Assembly: GCA_030998225.1 (NCBI GenBank)
Contig: JAPYXD010000472.1
Location: forward strand, 1-64,000
Reading direction: 5' to 3'
DNA: 64,000 nucleotides
From: Diplolepis rosae
Lineage: Eukaryota; Arthropoda; Insecta; Hymenoptera; Diplolepididae
Both the position numbers and the translations under genes were made by a program. Positions 1 to 9,776 of this stretch are shown piece after piece. A model generated the notes under the pieces. That model had not been told where the DNA came from and ran no database searches. It saw only the letters and a list, made by a program, of their open reading frames with translations. The number at the start of each line of letters is the position of its first letter. Positions within the stretch are counted from its first letter, which is position 1.

Positions 1-114
1 TTTTTAGAATGACTGGACCACTGAAATACAATTCGGATATTTTAAATTTTAGTTCTCAGCTTAAGTTCCCTGAGGAAGATGGATTTTAAGCACCTGGACT
101 ACTAGATATAATTT

Positions 115-1560
115 TCAAAATGTCGAGATCTCTAAAATATGTACTAGGTATCATAAATTTCAGTTCTCAGCTTAAGTTCCCTGAGTAAGATGGGTTTGAA
201 GCACCTGGACTACTAGATATAATATTCAAAATAACGAGATCTCTAAAACATAATCCAGGTATCCTTAATTTCAGTTCTCAGCTTAAGTTCCCTGAGGAAG
301 ATGGTTTTTAAGCACCTGGACTACTAGATATAATTTTCAAAATGACGAGATCTCTAAAATATAATCCAGGTATCCTTAATTTCAGTTCTCAGCTTAAGTT
401 CCCTGAGGAAGATGTATTTTAGGCACCTGGACTACTAGATATAATTTTTAGAATGACTGGACCACTGAAATACCATTCGGATATCTTAGATTTTAGTTCT
501 CAGCTTAAGTTCCCTGAGGAAGATGTATTTAGGTACCTGGACTACTAAATATAATTTTTTAAAAGACGAGATCTCTAAAATATGTACTAGGTATCTTAAT
601 TATCAGTTCTCAGCTTAAGTTCCCTGAGGAAGATGGTTTTTAGGTACTTGGACTACTAGATATAATTTTCAAAATGACGGATCTCTAAAATATAATCCAG
701 GTATCCTTAATTTCAGTTCTCAGCTTAAGTTTCCTGAGGAAGATGTCTTTTAAGCACCTGGACTACTAAATATAATTTTTAAAATGACGAGATCTCAAAA
801 ATATGTACTAGGTTTCATAAATTTCAGTTCTCGGCTTAAGTTCCCTGAGGAAGATGTATTTTAGGCAGCTGGACTACTAGATATAATTTTGAGAATGACT
901 GGACCACTGAAATACCATTCGGATATCTTAAATTTTAGTTCTCAGCTTAAGTTCCCTGATGGAAGATGTATGTAGGTACTTGGACTACTAAATATAATTT
1001 GTAAAATGACGTGATCTCTAAAATATGTACTAGGTATCATAAATTTCAGTTCTCAGCTTAACTTCCCTGAGTAAGATGGTTTTTAAGCACCTGGACTACT
1101 AGATATAATTTTCAAAATGACGGGATCTCTAAAACATAATCCAGGTATCCTTAACTTCAGTTCTCAGCTTCAGTTCCTGAGGAAGATGTTTTTTTAAGCA
1201 CCTGGACTACTAAATATAATTTTTTAAATGACGATATCTCTAAAATATGTACTAGGTATCATAAATTTCAGTTCTCGGCTTAAGTTCCCTGAGGAAGATG
1301 TGTTTTGGGCACCTGGACTACTAGATATAATTTTTAGATTCACTAGACCACTGAAATACCATTCGGATATCTTAAATTTTAGTTCTCAGCTTAAGTTCGC
1401 TGAGGAAGATGTATTTCAGGTACTTGGACTACTAAATATAATTTTTTAAAAGACGAGATCTCTAAAATATGTACTAGGTATCTTAATTATCAGTTCTCAG
1501 CTTAAGTTCCCTGAGGAAGATGGTTTTTAAGCACCTGGACTACTAGATATAATTTTCAAA
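115..1560 (+). repeat. Duplicated block, left copy (offset 5,995 bp)
   Basis: This stretch of about 13 monomers reappears at 6110-7555 in the same monomer order. Rare variants occur at the same offset. ATAACGAG is at 231 and 6226. The AGATCTCAAAAATATG monomer starts at 785 and 6780. The insertion CCCTGATGGAAGATG and the monomer carrying GTGTTTTGGGCACC (ORF start 1228 and 7223) match as well. Similarity is reduced around 540-640, where the left copy has AAAAGACGAG. Limits are set by eye and may be off by a monomer. Confidence 0.85.
342..452 (+). repeat. Representative type C monomer (111 bp)
   Basis: Type C is defined by AATCCAGGTATCCTTAA (or AGTCCAGG) in place of the GTACTAGG of type B. Its start is usually ATGACGGGATCTCT, less often ATGACGAGATCTCT as here. 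Copies with AAAACATAATCC and AAAATATAATCC form two sub-branches, and the TATAGTCC branch usually has one extra T (CTTAATTTTCAG), making 112 bp. Here the tail is GTATTTTAGGCACC with junction TTTTTAGA, and the next monomer is type A, the usual C-to-A succession. Confidence 0.92.
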
Positions 1561-3447
1561 ATGACGGTATCTCTAAAATATAATCCAGGTATCCTTAATT
1601 TCAGTTCTCAGCTTAAGTTCCCTGAGGAAGATGTTTTTTAAGCACCTGGACTACTAAATATAATTTTTAAAATGACGAGATCTCTAAAATATGTACTAGG
1701 TATCATAAATTTCAGTTCTCGGCTTAAGTTCCCTGAGGAAGATGTATTTTAGGCACCTGGACTACTAGATATAATTTTTAGAATGACTGGACCACTGAAA
1801 TACCATTCGGATATCTTAGATTTTAGTTCTCATCTTAAGTTCCCTGAGGAAGATGTATTTTAGGTACTTGGACTACTAAATATAATTTTTAAAATGACGA
1901 GATCTCTAAAATATGTACTAGGTATCTTAATTTTCAGTTCTCAGCTTAAGTTCCCTGAAGAAGATGGTTTTTAAGCACCTGGACTACTAGATATAATTTT
2001 CAAAATGACGAGATCTCTAAAATATAATCCAGGTATCCTTAATTTCAGTTCTCAGCTTAAGTTCCCTGAGGAAGATGTATTTTAGGCACTTGGACTACTA
2101 GATATAATTTTTAAAATGACGAGATCTCTAAAATATGTACTAGGTATCATAAATTTCAGTTCTCGGCTTAAGTTCCCTGAGGAAGATGTATTTTAGGCAC
2201 CTGGACTACTAGATATAATTTTTAGAATGACTGGACCACTGAAATACAATTCGGATATGTTAAATTTCAGTTCTCAGCTTAAGTTCCCTGAGGAAGATGT
2301 TTTTTAAGCACCTGGACTACTAAATATAATTTTTAAAATGACGAGATCTCTAAAATATGTACTAGGTATCATAAATTTCAGTTCTCGGCTTAAGTTCCCT
2401 GAGGAAGATGTATTTTAGGCACCTGGACTACTAGATATAATTTTAAGAATGACTGGACCACTGAAATACCATTCGGATATCTTAGATTTTAGATCTCATC
2501 TTAAGTTCCCTGAGGAAGATGTATTTTAGGCACCTGGACTACTAAATATAATTTTTAAAATGACGAGATCTCTAAAATATGTACTAGGTATCATAAATTT
2601 CAGTTCTCGGCTTAAGTTCCCTGAGGAAGATGTATTTTAGGCACCTGGACTACTAGATATAATTTTTAGAATGACTGGACCACTGAAATACAATTCGGAT
2701 ATCTTATATTTTAGTTCTCAGCTTAAGTTCCCTGAGGAAGATGTTTTTTAAGCACCTGGACTACTAAATATAATTTTTAAAATGACGAGATCTCTAAAAT
2801 ATGTACTAGGTATCATAAATTTCAGTTCTCAGCTTAAGTTCCCTGAGGAAGATGTATTTTAGGTACTTGGACTACTAAATATAATTTTTAAAATGACGAG
2901 ATCTCTAAAATATGTACTAGGTATCTTAATTTTCAGTTCTCAGCTTAAGTTCCCTGAAGAAGATGGTTTTTAAGCACCTGGACTACTAGATATAATTTTC
3001 AAAATGACGAGATCTCTAAAATATAATCCAGGTATCCTTAATTTCAGTTCTCAGCTTAAGTTCCCTGAGGAAGATGTATTTTAGGCACCTGGACTACTAG
3101 ATATAATTTTTAGAATGACTGGACCACTGAAATACCATTCGGATATCTTAAATTTTAGTTCTCAGCTTAAGTTCCCTGAGGAAGATGTTTTTAAGGCACC
3201 TGGACTACTAAATATAATTTTTAAAATGACGAGATCTCTAAAATATGTACTAGGTATCATAAATTTCAGTTCTCAGCTTAAGTTCCCTGAGGAAGATGTA
3301 TTTTAGGTACTTGGACTAATATATATAATTTTTTAAATGACGAGATCTCTAAAATATCTACTAGGTATCTTAATTTTCAGTTCTGAGCTTAAGTTCCCTG
3401 AGGAAGATGGTTTTTAAGCACCTGGACTACTAGATATAATTTTCAAA

Positions 3448-3558
3448 ATGTCGAGATCTCTAAAATATGTACTAGGTATCATAAATTTCAGTTCTCAGCT
3501 TAAGTTCCCTGAGGAAGATGGTTTTTAAGCACCTGGACTACTAGATATAATTTTTAAA
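3448..3558 (+). repeat. Representative type B monomer (111 bp)
   Basis: Type B is the most abundant class. It carries GAGATCTC at monomer positions 6-13 (a perfect palindrome with a BglII site), then AAAATATGTACTAGGTATC and usually ATAAATTTCAG. Recurrent sub-variants replace the ATCATAAA segment with ATCTTAATT, GTATCAAAAATT, or the one-base-longer GTATAAAAAATT. This copy begins ATGTCGAG, itself a recurrent variant found in the multi-monomer cassette further along the array. Its tail is GATGGTTTTTAAGCACC followed by CTAGATATAATTTTCAAA. Confidence 0.93.
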
Positions 3559-4114
3559 ATGACGAGATCTCTAAAATATGTACTAGGTATCATAAATTTC
3601 AGTTCTCAGGTTAAGTTCCCTGAGTAAGATGGTTTTTAAGCACATGGACTACTAGATATAATTTTCAAAATGACGGGTTCTCTAAAACAGAATCCAGGTA
3701 TCCTTAATTTCAGTTCTCAGCTTAAGTTCCCTCAGGAAGATGTTTTTTAAGCATCTGGACTACTAAATATAATTTTCAAAATGACGAGATCTCTAAAATA
3801 TGTACTAGGTATAAAAAATGTTCAGTTCTCAGCTTAAGTTCCCTGAGGAAGATGGCTTTCAAGCACCTGGACTACTAGATATAATTTTTAAAATGACGAG
3901 AACTCCTTTTTATGTACTAGTTAACTTTTCTTTCAGTTCTCAGCTTAAGTTCCCTGAGGAAGATGGTTTTTAAGCACCTGGACTACTGGATATAATTTTC
4001 AAAATGGCGGGATCTCTAAAATATAATCCAGGTATCCTTAATTTCAGATCTCAGCTTAAGTTCCCTGAGGAAGATGTATTTTAGGCACTTGGAATACTAG
4101 ATATAATTTTTAGA

Positions 4115-4225
4115 ATGACTGGACCACTGAAATACCATTCGGATATCTTAAATTTTAGTTCTCAGCTTAAGTTCCCTGAGGAAGATGGATTTTAAGCACC
4201 TGGACTACTAGATATAATTTTCAAA
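4115..4225 (+). repeat. Representative type A monomer (111 bp)
   Basis: Type A is defined by ATGACTGGACCACTG at its start, then AAATACCATTCGGATATC and TTAAATTTTAG before the conserved core. It lacks the AGATCT palindrome found in type B. Type A copies are nearly always preceded by a junction ending TTTTTAGA rather than TTTTCAAA or TTTTTAAA, so the A monomer and the tail of its left neighbour are inherited together. Related copies start at 453, 2227, 3115 and throughout the array. In frame from the ATG it reads MTGPLKYHSDILNF, close to types B and C at the amino-acid level, although I do not consider it coding. Confidence 0.93.
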
Positions 4226-6109
4226 ATGTCGAGATCTCTAAAATATGTACTAGGTATCATAAATTTCAGTTCTCAGCTTATGTTCCCTGAGTAAGATGGG
4301 TTTGAAGCACCTGGACTACTAGATATAATTTTCAAAATGACGGAATCTCTAAAACATAATCCAGGTATCCTTAATTTCAGTTCTCAGCTTAAGTTTCCTG
4401 AGGAAGATGACTTTCAAGCACCTGGACTACTAAATATAATTTTTAAAATGACGAGATCTCTAAAATATGTACTAGGTATCATAAATTTCAGTTCTCGGCT
4501 TAAGTTCCCTGAGGAAGATGTATTTTAGGCACCTGGACTACTAGATATAATTTTTAGAATGACTGGACCACTGAAATAACATTCGGATATCTTAAATTTT
4601 AGTTCTCAGCTTAAGTTCCCTGAGGAAGATGTTTTTTAAGCACCTGGACTACTAAATATAATTTTTAAAATGACGAGATCTCTAAAATATGTACTAGGTA
4701 TCATAAATTTCAGTTCTCAGCTTAAGATCCCTGAGGAAGATGTATTTTAGGTACTTGGACTAATATATATAATTTTTAAAATGACGAGATCTCTAAAATA
4801 TGTACTAGGTATCTTAATTTTCAGTTCTCAGCTTAAGTTCCCTGAGGAAGATGGTTTTTAAGCACCTGGACTACTAGATATAATTTTCAAAATGACGAGA
4901 TCTCTAAAATATAATCCAGGTATCCTTAATTTCAGTTCTCAGCTTAAGTTCCCTGAGGAAGATGTTTTTTAAGCACCTGGACTACTAGATATAATTTTTA
5001 GAATGACTGGACCACTGAAATACCATTCGGATATATTAAATTTTAGTTCTCAGCTTAAGTTCCCTGAGGAAGATGTTTTTTAAGCACCTGGACTACTAAA
5101 TATAATTTTTAAAATGACGAGATCTCTAAAATATGTACTAGGTATCATAAATTTCAGTTCTCAGCTTAAGTTCCCTGAGGAAGATGTATTTTAGGTACTT
5201 GGACTAATATATATAATTTTTAAAATGACGAGATCTCTAAAATATCTACTAGGTATCTTAATTTTCAGTTCTGATCTTAAGTTCCCTGAGGAAGATGGTT
5301 TTTAAGCACCTGGACTACTAGATATAATTTTCAAAATGTCGAGATCTCTAAAATATGTACTAGGTATCATAAATTTCAGTTCTCAGCTTAAGTTACCTGA
5401 GTATGATGGTTTCTAAGCAACTTGAGTACTAGTTATTATTTTGAAAATGACGAGATCTCTAAAATATATACTAGGTATCATAAATTTCAGTTCTCAGCTT
5501 AAGTTCCCTGAGTAAGATGGTTTTTAAGCACATGGACTACTAGATATAATTTTCAAAATGACGGGATCTCTAAAACATAATCCAGGTATCCTTAATTTCA
5601 GTTCTCAGCTTAAGTTCCCTGAGGAGGATGTTTTTTAAGCACCTGGACTACTAAATATAATTTTCAAAATGACGAGATCTCTAAAATATGTACTAGGTAT
5701 AAAAAATGTTCAGTTCTCAGCTTAAGTTCCCTGAGGAAGATGGATTTTAGGCACCTGGACTACTAGATATAATTTTTAAAATGACGAGATCTCTAAAATA
5801 TGTACTAGGTATCTTAATTTTCAGTTCTCAGCTTAAGTTCCCTGAGGAAGATGGTTTTTAAGCACCTGGACTACTAGATATAATTTTCAAAATGACGAGA
5901 TCTCTAAAATATAATCCAGGTATCCTTAATTTTCAGTTCTCAGCTTAAGTTCCCTGAGGAAGATGTATTTTAGGCACCTGGACTACTAGATATAATTTTT
6001 AGAATGACTGGACCACTGAAATACAATTCGGATATGTTAAATTTCAGTTCTCAGCTTAAGTTCCCTGAGTAAGATGGTTTTTAAGCACCTGGACTACTAG
6101 ATATAATTT

Positions 6110-7555
6110 TCAAAATGTCGAGATCTCTAAAATATGTACTAGGTATCATAAATATCAGTTCTCAGCTTAAGTTCCCTGAGTAAGATGGGTTTGAAGCACC
6201 TGGACTACTAGATATAATATTCAAAATAACGAGATCTCTAAAACATAATCCAGGTATCCTTAATTTCAGTTCTCAGCTTAAGTTCCCTGAGGAAGATGGT
6301 TTTTAAGCACCTGGACTACTAGATATAATTTTCAAAATGACGAGATCTCTAAAATATAATCCAGGTATCCTTAATTTCAGTTCTCAGCTTAAGTTCCCTG
6401 AGGAAGATGTATTTTAGGCACCTGGACTACTAGATATAATTTTTAGAATGACTGGATCACTGAAATACCATTCGGATATCTTAGATTTTAGTTCTCAGCT
6501 TAAGTTCCCTGAGGAAGATGTATTTAGGTACCTGGGCTACTAAATATAATTCTTAAAATGACGAGATCTCTAAAATATGTACTAGGTATCTACGTTTTCA
6601 GTTCTCAGCTTAAGTTCCCTGAGGAAGATGGTTTTTAAGCACATGGACTACTAGATATAATTTTCAAAATGACGGGATCTCTAAAATATAATCCAGGTAT
6701 CCTTAATTTCAGTTCTCAGCTTAAGTTTCCTGAGGAAGATGTCTTTTAAGCACCTGGACTACTAAATATAATTTTTAAAATGACGAGATCTCAAAAATAT
6801 GTACTAGGTTTCATAAATTTCAGTTCTCGGCTTAAGTTCCCTGAGGAAGATGTATTTTAGGCAGCTGGACTACTAGATATAATTTTGAGAATGACTGGAC
6901 CACTGAAATACCATTCGGATATCTTAAATTTTAGTTCTCAGCTTAAGTTCCCTGATGGAAGATGTATGTAGGTACTTGGACTACTAAATATAATTTGTAA
7001 AATGACGTGATCTCTAAAATATGTACTAGGTATCATAAATTTCAGTTCTCAGCTTAAGTTCCCTGAGTAAGATGGTTCTTAAGCACCTGGACTACTAAAT
7101 ATAATTTTCAAAATGACGGGATCTCTAAAACATAATCCAGGTATCCTTAACTTCAGTTCTCAGCTTCAGTTCCTGAGGAAGATGTTTTTTAAGCGCCTGG
7201 ACTACTAAATATAATTTTTTAAATGACGATATCTCTAAAATATGTACTAGGTATCATAAATTTCAGTTCTCGGCTTAAGTTCCCTGAGGAAGATGTGTTT
7301 TGGGCACCTGGACTACTAGATATAATTTTTAGATTCACTAGACCACTGAAATACCATTCGGATATCTTAAATTTTAGTTCTCAGCTTAAGTTCGCTGAGG
7401 AAGATGTATTTTAGGTACTTGGACTACTAAATATAATTTTTTAAATGACGAGATCTCTAAAATATGTACTAGGTATCTTAGTTATCAGTTCTCAGCTTAA
7501 GTTCCCTGAGGAAGATGGTTTTTAAGCACCTGGACTACTAGATATAATTTTCAAA
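6110..7555 (+). repeat. Duplicated block, right copy (offset 5,995 bp)
   Basis: This is the right-hand partner of 115-1560. It keeps the same unusual variants in the same order, including TTCGCTGAGG near 7392 (left partner near 1397) and GATTCACTAGACC. Differences are scattered single bases plus short length changes. Similarity to the left copy ends near 7555, where this copy has a type B monomer and the left copy has a type C monomer. The right end overlaps the start of the large tandem duplication at 7445. Confidence 0.85.
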
Positions 7556-8220
7556 ATGACGAGATCTCTAAAATATGTACTAGGTATCATAAATTTCAGT
7601 TCTCAGCTTAAGTTCCCTGAGTAAGATGGTTTTTAAGCACCTGGACTACTAGATATAATTTTCAAAATGACGGGATCTCTAAAATATATTCCAGGTAACC
7701 TTAATTTCAGTTCTCAGCTTAAGTTCCCTGAGGAAGATGTCTTTTAAGCACCTGGACTACTAAATATAATTTTTAAAATGACGAGATCTCTAAAATATGT
7801 ACTCGGTATCATAAATTTCATTTCTAGGCTTAAGTTCCCTGAGGAAGATGTATTTTAGGCACCTGGACTACTAGATATAATTTTTAGAATGACTGGACCA
7901 CTGAAATACCATTCGGATATCGTAGATTTTAGTTCTCAGCTTAAGTTCCCTGAGGAAGATGTATTTAGGTACCTGGGCTACTAAATATAATTTTTTAAAT
8001 GACGAGATCTCTAAAATATGTACTAGGAATCATAAATTTCAGTTCTCGGCTTAAGTTCCCTCAGGAAGATGGTTTTTAAGCACATGGACTACTAGATATA
8101 ATTTACAAAATGACGGGATCTCTAAAACATAATCCAGGTATCCTTAATTTCAGTTCTCAGCTTAAGTTCCCTGAGGAAGATGTTTTATAAGCACCTGGAC
8201 TACTAAATATAATTTTCAAA

Positions 8221-8332
8221 ATGACGAGATCTCTAAAATATGTACTAGGTATAAAAAATTTTCAGTTCTCAGCTTAAGTTCCCTGAGGAAGATGGTTTTT
8301 AAGCACCTGGACTACTAGATATAATTTTTAAA
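8221..8332 (+). repeat. 112-bp type B variant with GTATAAAAAAT
   Basis: This sub-variant replaces GTATCATAAATTTCAG with GTATAAAAAATTTTCAG, a net gain of one base. The next ATG anchor is at 8333, 112 bp on. The extra base shifts the frame that is otherwise continuous along the array. Two forms occur, ending ATTTTCAG and ATGTTCAG. The ATG form (for example at 8695 and 15252) lies just after the type A copies that start ATCACTGG, so it marks a fixed multi-monomer unit. Confidence 0.9.
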
Positions 8333-9666
8333 ATGACGAGATCTCTAAAATATGTACTAGGTATCATAAATTTCAGTTCTCAGCTTAAGTTCCCTGAGGA
8401 AGATGTTTTTTAAGCACCTGGACTACTAAATATAATTTTCAAAATGACAAGATCTCTAAAATATGTACTAGGAATCATAAATTTCAGTTCTCGGCTTAAG
8501 TTCCCTGAGGAAGATGTATTTTAGGCACCTGGACTACTAGATATAATTTTTAGAATCACTGGACCACTGAAATACCATTCGGATATCTTAAATTTTAGTT
8601 CTCAGATTAAGTTCCCTGAGGAAGATGTATTTTAGGTACTTGGACTACTAAATATAATTTTCAAAATGACGAGATCTCTAAAATATGTACTAGGTATAAA
8701 AAATGTTCAGTTCTCAGCTTAAGTTCCCTGAGGAAGATGGTTTTTAAGCACCTGGACTACTAGATATAATTTTTAAAATGACGAGATCTCTAAAATATGT
8801 ACTAGGTATCATAAATTTCAGTTCTCAGCTTAAGTTCCCTGAGGAAGATGTATTTTAGGTACTTGGACTACTAAATAAAATTTTTTAAATGACGAGATCT
8901 CTAAAATATGTACTAGGTATCTTAATTATCAGTTCTCAGCTTAAGTTCGCTGAGGAAGATGTATTTTAGGTACTTGGACTACTAAATATAATTTTTTAAA
9001 TGACGAGAACTCTAAAATATGTACTAGGTATCTTAATTATCAGTTCTCAGCTTAAGTTCCCTGAGGAAGATGGTTTTTAAGCACCTGGAATACTAGATAT
9101 AATTTTCAAAATGACGGTGTCTCTAAAACATAATCCAGGTATCCTTAATTTCAGTTCTCAGCTTAAGTTCCCTGAGGAAGATGTTTTTTAAGCACCTGGA
9201 CTACTAAATATAATTTTTAAAATGACGAGATCTCTAAAATATGTACTAGGTATCATAAATTTCAGTTCTCGGCTTAAGTTCCCTGCGGAAGATGTATTTT
9301 AAGCACCTGGACTACTAAATATAATTTTTAGAGTGACTGGACCACTGAAATACCATTCGGATATCTTAAATTTTAGTTCTCAGCTTAAGTTCCCTGAGGA
9401 AGATGTATTTTAGGTACTTGGACTACTAAATATAATTTTCAAAATGACGAGATCTCTAAAATATGTACTAGGTATAAAAAATGTTCAGTTCTCAGCTTAA
9501 GTTCCCTGAGGAAGATGGTTTTTAAGCACCTGGACTACTAGATATAATTTTTAAAATGACGAGATCTCTAAAATATGTACTAGGTATCATAAATTTCAGT
9601 TCTCAGCTTAAGTTCCCTGAGGAAGATGTATTTTAGGTACTTGGACTAGTAAATATAATTTTTAAA

Positions 9667-9776
9667 ATGACTGGACCACTGAAATACCATTCGGATATCT
9701 TAAATTTTAGTTCTCAGCATAACTTCCCTGAGGAAAATGTATTTAGGTACTTGGACTACTAAATATAATTCTTAAA
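9667..9776 (+). repeat. Type A subgroup with CAGCATAACTTCC core
   Basis: This is a rare A subgroup in which the core CAGCTTAAGTTCC becomes CAGCATAACTTCC and GAGGAAGAT becomes GAGGAAAAT, destroying the CTTAAG site. The CATAAC motif occurs at 9718, 13830, 16275, 18276, 20611, 24387, 29056, 50285, 52284 and 58282. All these copies follow a junction of the form TTTTTAAAATGACT rather than the usual TTTTTAGA. Sharing several linked changes, they descend from one founder monomer spread by block duplication, which makes them good landmarks for array history. Confidence 0.88.

Larger units (their letters stand above)
1561..6109 (+). repeat. Mixed A/B/C monomers between the two duplicated blocks
   Basis: This is continuous satellite with short local patterns and no interruption. 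Runs such as B, A, B, B-with-CTTAAT, C, A recur (2562-3225, for example). Near-identical stretches around 2784-3340, 4670-4800 and 5090-5270 share TACTTGGACTAATATATA. One monomer, 3892-4004, is unusually diverged and reads AACTCCTTTTTATGTACTAG. A cassette-type monomer with GACGGGTTCTC is present at 3672, far from its main cluster after 25 kb. I see nothing else in this stretch. Confidence 0.85.

Noticed and set aside
453..562. CENP-B box in type A (ATTCGGATATC)
   Set aside because: It shares TTCG with the CENP-B box, but the essential downstream A and CGGG positions do not match. It is also absent from types B and C.
1228..1449. 73-codon open frame, the longest in the window
   Set aside because: It runs through two consecutive satellite monomers whose codon-27 stops are mutated (TTTTGGGCACC and TTTCAGGTAC). 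The near-identical copy at 7223 ends after 63 codons because the second stop is intact. No initiation context, conserved domain or codon bias separate from the repeat was seen.
3115..3306. The 61-63 codon open frames (3115, 4337, 7223, 10556, 13224, 24114, 30892, 41789, 53790, 59780)
   Set aside because: Each is one monomer with a lost codon-27 stop joined to 26 codons of the next. The 192-bp length equals 111 + 81 and follows from the repeat structure. They occur at scattered points and do not differ otherwise from stopped monomers.
3453..3460. GAGATCTC palindrome as an operator or restriction-related element
   Set aside because: It is a fixed feature of type B and part of C, not a site with its own context. 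It is useful only for predicting a BglII ladder of about 111 bp and its multiples.
3490..3519. Rho-independent terminator or structured RNA at the CTCAG/CTGAG inverted repeat
   Set aside because: The stem is only 5 bp with a 10-base loop, and the T-run follows after a further 10 bases or so. It recurs in every monomer, so it is not a specific terminator.
3535..3560. Promoter or TATA box (GATATAATTTT before ATG)
   Set aside because: The motif occurs at every monomer junction as part of the AT-rich tail and lies before a frame that stops after 26 codons. There is no evidence of transcription.
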